This document shows positions 46,491 through 55,419 of a stretch of 62,133 nucleotides of DNA, in pieces (the first letter of the stretch is position 1; every line of letters begins with the position of its first letter). The notes beneath the pieces were generated by a model. The model was not told where the DNA came from, did no database searches, and was given only the letters and a program-made list of their open reading frames with translations. This DNA is from Cytobacillus purgationiresistens (GTDB lineage Bacteria; Bacillota; Bacilli; Bacillales; Cytobacillaceae), in the NCBI RefSeq assembly GCF_030813235.1, contig NZ_JAUSUB010000031.1, positions 1-62,133 of the forward strand, given 5' to 3'. The translations under genes and the position numbers were made by a program.

Positions 46491-47654
46491 ATGAAAAAGA
46501 AAAAATGGATAATGGTTATAATTACTTTCGTTGGTATCTTACTAGTCGCATTAACTTCTTTTTTATTCTTTAGAATCCCAGAAAATATTGTCTCTGAAGA
46601 GGTTATAAATCAAAAGGACTTTTTAGAAGACAAGGATGCAATTCTTTATTTTTCAACTACTGCTGATCAAGATATCGATGGGGGCGGGAAAAGTTATGCA
46701 GTATTTGTGAATAATAAAGGTTTATCGTCATCATTTGAGATGGGTGGGCTTGAGTTGGGAAATATTGGAGTAGATGGATATAGAGTATTATTAGAAGATA
46801 AAGAGCGTTTTTATTTGGTTGGGGAAGGTTTAAAAAAAGTAAAAAGAGATGGATATCAGCATACTGGAGATAGTGTCGGGTATGTAGAGCACAATGAAGG
46901 ATTTTACGCTATTTTCAACTCTGGTTACGATAAGGAAACGGGTGATTATCGATCTGATTTGTATTGGGAGGAAGGTAATGATTTTAATAAAAGTGTGATT
47001 CCACATTTTATAGAAGCTTCGGGAACACAAGGTAATATTTTATTTTTGCAGTCTACATCTGAAGATGAAAATTCATATGATATTTATGAGACTAAAATTG
47101 GAGCGAAGACTAAACCAAAACTTTTTAGTTCGGTCGAAAAAGAAGCGGAATCTACTACCTTCGGTCAATTATTAGTAGACGATGAAAACATATTCTTTAT
47201 TGTTCAAGCTGGTGCCAATACAAATATGGTCAAAATAAATAAAACAACTAAAGAATATAAAAGTATTCCGATAACAAAATATGACAATGATAATTCGATT
47301 TTATATCAGCAGACACCATTTAGTTTTAAAAGATGTGCTTTTTTGTATAATCAATTTGTTTACTTTATTGATGGGTTTGGTCAAGTGTTTAAGATTGATA
47401 CAGACACTTATGAATCTGAGCTGGCTTTCTCTTTATCAAAAGAAGCACTTATTGGGGATAGTTTAGAAATATATCAAAAAAATGATACGTTATATTTGGT
47501 CACACTTAATCATGAAGAGCAGGCGGGATTAATTGAACAATATGATTTGGTTACAGAGAAAAAGAATCGTGCGGATAAAATTAAAAACCTACCCAAATTA
47601 CGTACATTCAATAAACAGCTTTACCTCTATGATTTTGTTATATTAAAGGAATAA
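46491..47654 (+). CDS. Membrane-anchored extracytoplasmic protein, possibly beta-propeller
   Basis: The 387-residue product has one N-terminal membrane anchor (IMVIITFVGILLVALTSFLFF, about 7-27) and an extracytoplasmic part made of repeated short strands (FYAIFNSGYD, NILFLQSTSED, NIFFIVQAGA, FVYFIDGFGQVFKID, TLYLVTLNHEE) typical of propeller-like sensors. No catalytic motif is visible. AAGGAAGG precedes ATG 46491. It lies 85 bp after the YiiX-like gene. Function unknown. Confidence 0.6.
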   Translation: MKKKKWIMVIITFVGILLVALTSFLFFRIPENIVSEEVINQKDFLEDKDAILYFSTTADQDIDGGGKSYAVFVNNKGLSSSFEMGGLELGNIGVDGYRVLLEDKERFYLVGEGLKKVKRDGYQHTGDSVGYVEHNEGFYAIFNSGYDKETGDYRSDLYWEEGNDFNKSVIPHFIEASGTQGNILFLQSTSEDENSYDIYETKIGAKTKPKLFSSVEKEAESTTFGQLLVDDENIFFIVQAGANTNMVKINKTTKEYKSIPITKYDNDNSILYQQTPFSFKRCAFLYNQFVYFIDGFGQVFKIDTDTYESELAFSLSKEALIGDSLEIYQKNDTLYLVTLNHEEQAGLIEQYDLVTEKKNRADKIKNLPKLRTFNKQLYLYDFVILKE

Positions 47655-47687
47655 AAGGATCTGAAGGCATGTCCTTCTGATCCTTTT
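47653..47687 (+). terminator. Strong terminator after the anchored protein gene
   Basis: AAAAGGATC and GAAGG pair with CCTTC and GATCCTTTT around a 5-nt loop. Confidence 0.88.
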
Positions 47688-47714
47688 ATTTTGTATGTTT
47701 ATTACTTTATGGGT

Positions 47715-47867
47715 CTAAAAAGTTTTAGTGGGGTGCTTTAAAAAAACTTCCTTAGATTTTTCATCCAATATGTTAAGTGAGTGATAGACATACAGAATTC
47801 TTCTTACTTCTTCGGGTGAATGTTGGTCTTTGATATCTTTAACTAATTTTAACCATTCATCTTCCAA
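47715..47867 (-). CDS. SinI-like anti-repressor, 50 residues
   Basis: TTG 47867 lies 6 nt after AGGAGGG and opens MEDEWLKLVKDIKDQHSPEE, then VRRILYVYHSLNILDEKSKE, ending at TAG 47715. The pattern D-EW--L---A/I----S-E-(V/I)R--L is the dimerisation helix pair by which SinI binds and inactivates SinR, the biofilm master repressor. No SinR gene is adjacent, so it would act on a chromosomal SinR-like protein or on a paralogue outside the window. It is the kind of short gene that automated annotation drops. Confidence 0.7.
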   Translation of the reverse strand: MEDEWLKLVKDIKDQHSPEEVRRILYVYHSLNILDEKSKEVFLKHPTKTF

Positions 47868-47976
47868 TTATATCCCTCCTGTTCCACTATTAGTCTATAG
47901 CAGTATTATTTAGGAGACAATTAAAACTAACTGAATATTGAAAGTATCTTCCTTTATTATAAATATTAAAGGATGA

Positions 47977-47998
47977 CCCTATACTTCTACCTATAGGG
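47977..47998 (-). terminator. Hairpin downstream of the RND gene
   Basis: CCCTATA (47977-47983) pairs with TATAGGG (47992-47998). On the minus strand it lies 11 bp after the RND stop; the T run is weak. Confidence 0.5.
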
Positions 47999-48008
47999 CC
48001 TATCAAAT

Positions 48009-51000
48009 TTATAGCGATGAAGTCTCATCCTTTGATGAGTGGTTTTTTTTCTTTTTAAATATATTTTTGACTTTATTTGAAAAATCTTCTAATAAAGAAT
48101 ACACTACTGGCAGGCACATTAGCGTGATAAATACAGAGTAAGAAAGTCCAAATATTAAAGCTATAGCCATTGGCTTTTGATATTGTCCTGCATGACCAGA
48201 AGTAATAGCTAACGGTATTGCACCAAATACTGTTGTGATAAATGTTATGAGAATTGGTCGAATTCTTTCTTTTGATGCCTGCTTAATTGCATCATATCTT
48301 GGTATGTTTTCAAGCCTTAATTGTTTAATTCGATCAATTAATAATATACCGTTGTTAGTGACTATACCAATTAATATTAACATTCCCATAGCGGAAAGTA
48401 AGTTTAGTTCTGTTTGAGTACTGAACAATCCAATTAACACACCAGTTAATGTTAAAGGAATAATAAACATTATTACTAAAGGGTGAATTAAACTGTTAAA
48501 TTGTATTGCCATTATCCCAAAAACAAACAGCAGGGCTAAGACTAGAACTAGATACATTTCATTTGATGCATCTTGTTGCTGTTGAATTTCCCCTCCAACC
48601 TCAATAGAATATCCTGGATCGATTGAGTAATCATTAATTACATCAAACACTTGACTGCTTACTGTGCCTAAATCACGGCCTTGTATATCTCCAACAATTT
48701 GAATTGTCCTCTCTCCATTATGGTGATTTATTTCTAATGGAGAAAAACCATTTTCGTAATTTACATATAAGCTAAGCGGCCTTTCCCCATCTTCCGTGCT
48801 TACCATTATTTCATTTAAGGAACCTTCATCATGCAAATCTGTATTAAAAGAAAGGTTCATTGGTATGATTCCTTCATCCGTATTGACCGATCCAACTTCC
48901 CTGTTTGTTGATAAGAGGTCAAGTGTATTTTTAATATTGGAGGGAGTTAAGTCATCTCTTATAAGGCTAGATTTATTAATTGAAACTAATTTTTCTTCAT
49001 TACTATTATTTATTGTACTTGTAAGTCCTTGAATTCCATCTATTTGTGAGAGTTCACTGACCAGGTCATCTGTTACTGCTTGTATTTTTTCCATTTCTTG
49101 CCCTCTTATTGAAATTTGTATTGGGTAAGTAACGGATCCTGAAGCAGTTACTGGATAATCATCAGACATTTCTCTTAATTTTTTGTAAATCAATTCGTTA
49201 ATTTCATCTTGGGACATAGTTGCTTGATCTTCTGGGGTCATTTTTACATAAACATACATACGATTACGGTCTAATGTACGTACATTATATCCTTCAACAT
49301 CTGGAGTGCTTGAGAGGTGTTCTGATATTCCTTGAGCTACATTCTCTCGATCTTCTGGAGTTGTATTTTGTTCAAGTCCAACATAAAATTCTGCCTGTCT
49401 GTTATAAAAATCAGGTATTAATGTTAATGGTACAGCAAAAGTAAGGAGAAGTGAACTGGCAGCTATGAGTAAAAATAAAAATACCACACCTATTTTTCTT
49501 TTTGTATTTTTACTTATCCAGTCAATATATTGATTGTATTTAGTCATTATCTTATTAGGTTTTGAAATAGCTTCTTTCCTCTTTACCCTTAGCATCTTTT
49601 CAGAAAGAACAGGAATAAATGTAAAGGAAATAATTATTGAGATTACTTGACTAAAAACAATAACTAATGATAAAACCTTAGCAAACTCCCCCACCTGACC
49701 ACTAATTAATCCTATTGGCAAAAAGACTGTAATTGTAGTTAGTGTAGAAGCTAGAACAGGTGTAAAAACTTCTTTTGTACCCTGGATCGTGGCAGTTCTC
49801 GGATCAAGGCCAGACTCTTTCTTTTTATAAATGGATTCCAGGATTACTATAGATGAATCGACAATCATTCCAAGTGCTATTCCAAGAGCTAAAATACTAA
49901 TTAAGTTAATGCTTACATCAAATAATCCCATTAGCAAGAAAGTTAGAAGGACTGTTATTGGTATTGTTACACCAATAATTGCTGTTGCCATAAAGTTTCT
50001 AAGAACTGCTAATAAAACAATAATTACTAAAACAGCCCCAATAATCACATTCCCTTGAAGACTACCAATAGAGTCTTTTACAAAATCAGACTGTACAATG
50101 GTTTCTTCTAAGATAAAGCCGTCAAGGTGGCCTTCATTTTTTATTTTTTCAATTTCATCCCTAACAGCATTAGTCATTTCACTTTGAGTAACATCATTGG
50201 TCCTTCCTATCGAGACCCAAACATAATTATTATCACCATCACGCCATAATTCTTGATTATTTCGACTTTCAATTAATGAAATATCAGCAATATTTCCTAA
50301 AGATATGACCCCTTCATCAGATGGGATTAGGATATCTTCAATTTGTTTAAGTGAATCTAAACGAGTATCCCAACGAAGTGTTGGTAATTCTGAATTATTA
50401 TCAGAATTCCCTAAAGATACATTTGAATTTTCTTGTTGCAGTATTTTTTCAATATCCTCAAACTCTAAATTGTGTTTGTTCAATAGTTCGTAACTCAGTT
50501 GTATTTGTACTTGCTGTTCATTTTGTCCGATAATACGTACTCTTTGTACCTCTGATAAGGATTCCAACCTTGGTTTTAGTACACTCTCTGTAAAGTTGGT
50601 CATTACACTTAGATCGCCTGAATGCATATCCATAAACATCTCATAAAGTTGTGCAGTTGTACTTCGAAGTGTCTCTAACTCTGTAACTGGTATTTGATTT
50701 TGAATATCGCTCATTGCGTCTTTTAATTGTTCATATGCCTCATCCCCATCACCTTCTTTGAAGCTTACTTTGATAGAGCTTAACCCTTCAGATGAAACGG
50801 ATTCATATGAAGTTATCCCTTCGAGTCCAGATATTTTCTCTTCAATAGGAAAGGTTATTTTCTCTTCTACATCTAACGCAGGCATATTATCAGCATGTGC
50901 TGAGATTGTAGCTGTATCGTAATTTACTTCAGGATAAAACTGGTTTTCCAGTTTATCAAAGAAGAATAGACTTCCAACGATAAGCATTAAAAATGCAAGT

Positions 51001-51044
51001 CCAACAATTAATTTTCTTTCTAACAGTAACTTTAGCCAACCCAT
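48009..51044 (-). CDS. RND-superfamily efflux transporter (SwrC/AcrB-like)
   Basis: The 1011-residue transporter has the RND plan: membrane segment 1 (about 12-30), a large extracytoplasmic loop, segments 2-6 (about 325-480), segment 7, a second large loop, and segments 8-12 near the C-terminus. The segment-4 region LNLISILALGIALGMIVDSSIVILE holds the proton-relay Asp. It resembles B. subtilis SwrC, which exports surfactin and fatty acids, and works without an outer-membrane partner in Gram-positives. GGAAGAAGGG precedes ATG 51044. It is divergent from a PadR-HAAS pair with a palindromic operator between them. Confidence 0.92.
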   Translation of the reverse strand: MGWLKLLLERKLIVGLAFLMLIVGSLFFFDKLENQFYPEVNYDTATISAHADNMPALDVEEKITFPIEEKISGLEGITSYESVSSEGLSSIKVSFKEGDGDEAYEQLKDAMSDIQNQIPVTELETLRSTTAQLYEMFMDMHSGDLSVMTNFTESVLKPRLESLSEVQRVRIIGQNEQQVQIQLSYELLNKHNLEFEDIEKILQQENSNVSLGNSDNNSELPTLRWDTRLDSLKQIEDILIPSDEGVISLGNIADISLIESRNNQELWRDGDNNYVWVSIGRTNDVTQSEMTNAVRDEIEKIKNEGHLDGFILEETIVQSDFVKDSIGSLQGNVIIGAVLVIIVLLAVLRNFMATAIIGVTIPITVLLTFLLMGLFDVSINLISILALGIALGMIVDSSIVILESIYKKKESGLDPRTATIQGTKEVFTPVLASTLTTITVFLPIGLISGQVGEFAKVLSLVIVFSQVISIIISFTFIPVLSEKMLRVKRKEAISKPNKIMTKYNQYIDWISKNTKRKIGVVFLFLLIAASSLLLTFAVPLTLIPDFYNRQAEFYVGLEQNTTPEDRENVAQGISEHLSSTPDVEGYNVRTLDRNRMYVYVKMTPEDQATMSQDEINELIYKKLREMSDDYPVTASGSVTYPIQISIRGQEMEKIQAVTDDLVSELSQIDGIQGLTSTINNSNEEKLVSINKSSLIRDDLTPSNIKNTLDLLSTNREVGSVNTDEGIIPMNLSFNTDLHDEGSLNEIMVSTEDGERPLSLYVNYENGFSPLEINHHNGERTIQIVGDIQGRDLGTVSSQVFDVINDYSIDPGYSIEVGGEIQQQQDASNEMYLVLVLALLFVFGIMAIQFNSLIHPLVIMFIIPLTLTGVLIGLFSTQTELNLLSAMGMLILIGIVTNNGILLIDRIKQLRLENIPRYDAIKQASKERIRPILITFITTVFGAIPLAITSGHAGQYQKPMAIALIFGLSYSVFITLMCLPVVYSLLEDFSNKVKNIFKKKKNHSSKDETSSL

Positions 51045-51077
51045 AAATTCCCTTCTTCCATAGTTAGTTTGAAGATT

Positions 51078-51094
51078 ATGTAAACAGTTTACAT
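51078..51094. promoter_or_regulatory. Perfect 17-bp palindrome, probable PadR operator
   Basis: ATGTAAACAGTTTACAT is perfectly symmetric around its central base and has the ATGT...ACAT ends known for PadR operators. It lies 34 bp upstream of the RND start codon. A half-site-like ATGTAAACAT recurs at 51168-51177 over the PadR start. Confidence 0.75.
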
Positions 51095-51139
51095 TATTTA
51101 GTTACTTAATACAATTATATTTTTCAAAAAAATATATAT

Positions 51140-51177
51140 TTGACTAAAGTATATAGTTGAGGTTATAATGTAAACAT
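51140..51177 (+). promoter_or_regulatory. PadR promoter with overlapping ATGTAAACAT site
   Basis: TTGACT (51140-51145) and TATAAT (51164-51169) are 18 bp apart. The expected start site falls on the ATG at 51176. ATGTAAACAT (51168-51177) overlaps the -10 end and the start codon, fitting autorepression. Confidence 0.65.
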
Positions 51178-51520
51178 GGATAGAATAACGATTGTTAAAG
51201 GCAGCTTAGAAATTTGTGTACTGAGCATCTTGTATAAGAAGCGGAGTTATGGTTATGAGATTATGAAAGAACTGGAAAAATTCAATATTAAATTGAAAGG
51301 AGTAGGCAGTATTTATCCAATTCTCACTCGAATTAAGGAAAAAGAATTAGTGAATGTTTCTAAAGAATTCGGTGAAGACGAGAGACCAAGAATTTACTAT
51401 GAATTAAACGACAAAGGAATTGAATTCCTTAAACAAGAAATTAAAGAATGGCATGAAATACAGCAGGATATTCACTCATTACTTACAAAGAATGCTAATA
51501 ATCTTAAGGAGGAAGTGTAG
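51176..51520 (+). CDS. PadR-family repressor of the RND/HAAS locus
   Basis: The 114-residue protein carries the PadR winged helix: ITIVKGSLEICVLSILYKKRSYGYEI, GVGSIYPILTRIKEKELV, then RPRIYYELNDKG. It lacks the long C-terminal dimerisation domain of larger members. The ATG coincides with the predicted transcription start and has no proper ribosome site (only GAGG 13 nt upstream), so the mRNA may be leaderless. It should repress itself and the divergent RND gene through the ATGTAAAC sites. Similarity to the PadR at 5.5 kb is only family-level. Confidence 0.9.
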   Translation: MDRITIVKGSLEICVLSILYKKRSYGYEIMKELEKFNIKLKGVGSIYPILTRIKEKELVNVSKEFGEDERPRIYYELNDKGIEFLKQEIKEWHEIQQDIHSLLTKNANNLKEEV

Positions 51521-51524
51521 TAAG

Positions 51525-52043
51525 ATGAAATCTGAATTAACTGCTTATGAGAAACAATACGTAAGTCAAATTTTAGATATTTTAAAAACGAGTGGCGTAA
51601 GTCCCTCATATAGAGAAGATGCAAAGGTTCAACTCATTGAACATATTAATGAAGCCCGGATTCAAAATGAGGATTTTCGCGATGATTTAGGATCACCAGA
51701 AGACTTTGCACTTCACTTTATGGATACAGCCATTGCTAAGGAAGATCAAAAATCACTCAAAATGAATAATTCAAACCATCAAGCATATAAAAAAGAATTA
51801 CCCATTAAAGGTACCCTCCTCTTCTTGATTTTAAGTGGTGTTTATTATTTTCTCTTTCAGTTTTCTAGTGTTCTTCTCTTTACCCCTGTATTGGCACCAG
51901 ACTATGGATTTGCATTTCATCTATTTAAAGTATCAAACTACTTATGGTGGAATCTGTTAGTTATATTAATCAACGTTCTAATCGCTTTTGGATTAAGTGG
52001 TTTGACTTTAAAGTTATTTAGTAAGAAATATAGAATTTCATAA
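51525..52043 (+). CDS. HAAS-domain membrane protein
   Basis: The 172-residue product starts at ATG 51525 behind AAGGAGGAAG, five bases after the PadR stop. The frame is open further back (51420) but that part overlaps PadR. Residues 1-70 form the helical HAAS-type domain (LTAYEKQYVSQILDILKTSG, VQLIEHINEAR, LGSPEDFALHF). Two or three membrane segments follow (about 95-120 and 135-160). As a PadR partner it probably senses the membrane state and tunes RND expression (inference from the recurrent pairing). Confidence 0.75.
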   Translation: MKSELTAYEKQYVSQILDILKTSGVSPSYREDAKVQLIEHINEARIQNEDFRDDLGSPEDFALHFMDTAIAKEDQKSLKMNNSNHQAYKKELPIKGTLLFLILSGVYYFLFQFSSVLLFTPVLAPDYGFAFHLFKVSNYLWWNLLVILINVLIAFGLSGLTLKLFSKKYRIS

Positions 52044-52051
52044 AGAACAGC

Positions 52052-52072
52052 AAGGGGGATTTCCCCCTTACC
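52052..52072. terminator. Hairpin between convergent transcripts
   Basis: AAGGGGGA (52052-52059) pairs perfectly with TCCCCCTT (52062-52069). It separates the convergent HAAS and aldehyde dehydrogenase genes. Confidence 0.7.
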
Positions 52073-52081
52073 CTATGTTAT

Positions 52082-53569
52082 TTAAATCATTGATGATAAT
52101 CTATCTGTATCAATTTGAGCCTTTTGAAGCTGGTTGCTATAATCAATATAGATGCTCTTCCATTCACTAAAAGCATCTAGTGCTGCTTGACCAGCTTCTC
52201 TTAGGCCATTTCCAGTATCTTTTGTTCCTCCAAAAGGTAATTGAATTTCAGCTCCAGTAGTACCATGATTAACATAAACAATTCCTGTATCTATCTCTTT
52301 TATCCCTTTAAATGAATGATTTACATTTCCAGTAAAAAGAGCTGTAGACAGCCCATATCGGCTTGAATTGTTTATATGTAAGGCATGATTAAGATCTTCC
52401 GCTTTTATTACACATAGAATAGGGCCAAAAATCTCTTCGTTTGCTAACTGATCACCCGGGCTTACCGGGCCAAGTATCGTAGGCTTAAAAAAATGACCTA
52501 TTCTATCCTCATAGCGTTTCCCACCATACAAAATAGGGATCCGTGATTCTTTTGCTATTTTTATAAACTTTTCCATCTTAAGAACGGATGCTTCATTTAA
52601 AAGTGGTCCAACATTGACGTCATCTTGACTACCATTACCTACAACAAGTTCTGCAGTTTTATCAATTAGCCGGTTGATAAATTCATCATATATGGCTGAT
52701 TCTACGATAACTCTACTAGCAGATGTACAACGTTGCCCACTTGTACCAAACGCAGCCCAAACTACACCTTCAACAGCTAAATCTAAGTTTGCATCTTTTA
52801 GGACTATGACTGCATTTTTTCCACCAAGTTCTAGTGATACTCTCTTTAATAGAGAGGCAGCATGTGTATAAACTTTTCTTCCGCTTTCTGTTGAACCTGT
52901 AAAGGAAATATGTGCGACTCGTGGATCATCAACTAAGGCCTCTCCAACATCCTTTTCACCAATTATGAGGTTAACTACGCCTGATGGAAGTCCCGCTTCT
53001 TCAAAACAACTTATGAATTCATTCGCTATTGCGCTTGTTTCTAATGATGGTTTCCAAACTACTGTATTCCCGAGTATAATCGCGGGTAGTATCTTCCATG
53101 ATGGAACAGCGACTGGAAAGTTAAAGGCACTGATAGCCCCCACAACCCCAACAGGCTCTCGTACAGACATTGCCCATTTATTAGGTAGTTCCGAAGGAAT
53201 TGTCTGACCAAACATCCTTCTTCCTTCACCGCCCATATAATAAGCCATGTCTATGGCTTCTTGAACTTCTCCTTCGGCTTCTAAATTTGTTTTTCCAATT
53301 TCATTTGTAATTATTTTTGCAAGAGTACTTTTCCTATTCTTAAGAACATCTCCAATCCTAAATAAAATCTCGCCTCTTTTGGGTGCAGGAATTTGTTTCC
53401 ACTTGATGAAAGCTTCCTGTGCACAACCAATAGCCTCAAGTACGTCCTCATGTGAAGCCGTCTGTCCTGATGAGAAATCTTCAAACGTCGCTGGGTTCTG
53501 ATTAGTAAAATTAACCTCCCCTTTGCCGATTATCCATTTCCCTCCTATAAAGTTCATACATTCATTCAT
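52082..53569 (-). CDS. NAD(P)-dependent aldehyde dehydrogenase
   Basis: The 495-residue enzyme has the ALDH landmarks: AFNFPVAVPSWKILPAI and WKPSLET (cofactor site), FTGSTESGRKVY, LELGGKN with the general-base Glu, and SGQRCTSASR with the nucleophilic Cys. It oxidises an aldehyde to an acid. It resembles aminoadipate-semialdehyde/piperideine-6-carboxylate-type ALDHs more than glycolytic ones. It is the last gene of the minus-strand operon, starting 4 bp after the aminotransferase stop. In context it could make the amino-acid starter or remove an aldehyde product; direction is inferred only. Confidence 0.9.
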   Translation of the reverse strand: MNECMNFIGGKWIIGKGEVNFTNQNPATFEDFSSGQTASHEDVLEAIGCAQEAFIKWKQIPAPKRGEILFRIGDVLKNRKSTLAKIITNEIGKTNLEAEGEVQEAIDMAYYMGGEGRRMFGQTIPSELPNKWAMSVREPVGVVGAISAFNFPVAVPSWKILPAIILGNTVVWKPSLETSAIANEFISCFEEAGLPSGVVNLIIGEKDVGEALVDDPRVAHISFTGSTESGRKVYTHAASLLKRVSLELGGKNAVIVLKDANLDLAVEGVVWAAFGTSGQRCTSASRVIVESAIYDEFINRLIDKTAELVVGNGSQDDVNVGPLLNEASVLKMEKFIKIAKESRIPILYGGKRYEDRIGHFFKPTILGPVSPGDQLANEEIFGPILCVIKAEDLNHALHINNSSRYGLSTALFTGNVNHSFKGIKEIDTGIVYVNHGTTGAEIQLPFGGTKDTGNGLREAGQAALDAFSEWKSIYIDYSNQLQKAQIDTDRLSSMI

Positions 53570-53572
53570 AAG

Positions 53573-54940
53573 TTATCTCTCCGCTCCAATTAGCTTGTCT
53601 GATTGATACTTTTCCGTTATTTCTATTACACTTTCTTCTATTATATTAAGTGCTTCAGCTAATTCTTCTGTAGATATTACCAATGGAACCAGGAAACGAA
53701 TTACGTTGTTATAAAGGCCAGCCTTAAAGAGAATAACTCCCTTTTGCAAGCATTTCTGAATGATTTCAAGTGTTTCCTCATCGGCAGGTTCAAGTGTTTC
53801 GTGGTCTCTAATAAGTTCAAAAGCAATCATTGCACCTGCACCTCTAATATCTCCAATTAATGGTGTCTTTTCTTTTAAATCATTAATCTTATTTTTAATC
53901 TGATTTCCTATTACTCTTGCTTTATCCCCTAGTTTTTCTTCTTCATAAATATCTAATACTGCTAACCCTGCTGCACAAGAGATTGGATTACCTACAAATG
54001 TTCCACCAACTGCCCCATCACCAGCACTGTCCATAATATGTTTTTTCCCAATTACTGCTGAGAGTGGCAATCCTCCTGCGATGGATTTTCCGAGAGTAAT
54101 GATGTCTGGCTCAATTTGAAAATAATCTGAACCTAGGAATTCTCCTGTCCGTCCATAACCCGTTTGTACTTCATCGGCAATGAAAATAATTCCAACTTCA
54201 TTACATATTTTTTGTAGTGCTTGTAAATAGCTCTTAGGTGGAGTGATGAAGCCAGCCTCTCCTTGAATTGGTTCTACGATAAGTGCAGCCACTTCACTTG
54301 GTGGAATTTGAGTTATAAATAGGTTCATTAAACTATTGATAGCCTCTTGAGAGACTTGTTCAGGATCAGTTGTTCCATTCCACCGATATGGATTTGGGTA
54401 TGGTACACGATAAATGTCGTTAAAGAATGGACCCATTTTTTCCTTATAAGGATTAACTTTACTAGTGAGAGAGAGTGATAACATGGTTCGACCATGAAAA
54501 GCACCATCAAAACAAATAATTCCTCTTTTTCCTGTGGCTTTTCGTGCTATTTTAATTGCATTTTCAACGGCTTCTGTACCTGAATTAAAAAAGGCGGCCC
54601 TTTGTAAGTCATTACCAGGCATCATTTTACACAGTCTATCTGCTAGTTCGATATATGATTCATAAGGGATGACTGTAAAATCTGTGTGCGTAAATCGCTC
54701 AACTTCTCTTTGAATGGTTTTTACAACTTTAGGGTGGCTATGACCTACATTTAAACAACCAACACCACCTGCTAAATCGATAAATACATTTCCATCCATA
54801 TCCCAAACTCGTGCACCTTTAGCGTAATCAACAATAGATGGCACAAAAGTCCCGAAGGCACGAGCAACAGAATCTTTTTTCTCTAATATTTTTACTGAAT
54901 TAGGACCCGGAAGTTCTGTTAAGATCTTAGCAAAAGTCAT
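53573..54940 (-). CDS. Class III (GabT-like) PLP aminotransferase
   Basis: The 455-residue enzyme shows class III motifs: GCLNVGHSHPKVV, FFNSGTEAVENAIKIAR, FHGRTMLSLSLT, EPIQGEAGF, IADEVQTGYGRTG, and TLGKSIAGGLPLSAVIG with the PLP Lys. Such enzymes move amino groups to or from omega-amino acids, aldehydes or lysine-like substrates. It overlaps the dehydratase gene by 14 bp. With the aldehyde dehydrogenase next door it forms a diamine/omega-amino-acid module (as in lysine or GABA catabolism), which could generate an amino-acyl starter or aminate the finished chain. Confidence 0.9.
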   Translation of the reverse strand: MTFAKILTELPGPNSVKILEKKDSVARAFGTFVPSIVDYAKGARVWDMDGNVFIDLAGGVGCLNVGHSHPKVVKTIQREVERFTHTDFTVIPYESYIELADRLCKMMPGNDLQRAAFFNSGTEAVENAIKIARKATGKRGIICFDGAFHGRTMLSLSLTSKVNPYKEKMGPFFNDIYRVPYPNPYRWNGTTDPEQVSQEAINSLMNLFITQIPPSEVAALIVEPIQGEAGFITPPKSYLQALQKICNEVGIIFIADEVQTGYGRTGEFLGSDYFQIEPDIITLGKSIAGGLPLSAVIGKKHIMDSAGDGAVGGTFVGNPISCAAGLAVLDIYEEEKLGDKARVIGNQIKNKINDLKEKTPLIGDIRGAGAMIAFELIRDHETLEPADEETLEIIQKCLQKGVILFKAGLYNNVIRFLVPLVISTEELAEALNIIEESVIEITEKYQSDKLIGAER

Positions 54941-55409
54941 GAAATGTCTCCTTTTTAACGTTTATTTTTTCCTGTGAACTAATTGCAAAGGTTAAATCTG
55001 CTTTTGCAATCATTTTATCCGCAACCCATACAGAAGACTTAACAATGCCTCCGCCAGATGTTTCTTTAATCATTTCGGTTTCAATTTTTAATTGGTCCCC
55101 TGGAATGGCTGTTTGTAGGAACCTTACCTTAGTACCAGCAAGCATGTATTTTTTATCTTGTGATTTCTCCGGAGAACTTAACTTGTTTAGTAATATTGCA
55201 GACTGTGCCATTGACTCGAGTATGAGCACTCCTGGGAAAATAGCATTCTGTGGAAAATGACCCTGAAAGAATGATTCATTTCCAGTTAAGTTTTTTATGC
55301 AGATAATACTTTGACTCTGATTGAAGTCAGTGACGAAATCGATAAAGATAAATGGATATTCCTGTGGTAGTAATTCTCTAACCTTGTCATAAGATATTAT
55401 TTGTTTCAT
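54927..55409 (-). CDS. FabZ-type 3-hydroxyacyl-ACP dehydratase
   Basis: The 160-residue hot-dog-fold dehydratase shows LLPQEYPFIFIDFV, then FFQGHFP with the catalytic His and FPGVLILESMAQ with the catalytic Glu. It removes water from 3-hydroxyacyl-ACP to give a trans-2-enoyl chain. It starts at ATG 55409 behind AAAGGAG. It lies between the KS-beta and aminotransferase genes in one operon. With a ketoreductase but no enoyl reductase here, chains should stay unsaturated unless the host enzyme acts. Confidence 0.88.
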   Translation of the reverse strand: MKQIISYDKVRELLPQEYPFIFIDFVTDFNQSQSIICIKNLTGNESFFQGHFPQNAIFPGVLILESMAQSAILLNKLSSPEKSQDKKYMLAGTKVRFLQTAIPGDQLKIETEMIKETSGGGIVKSSVWVADKMIAKADLTFAISSQEKINVKKETFHDFC

Positions 55410-55419
55410 TTATTCTCCT

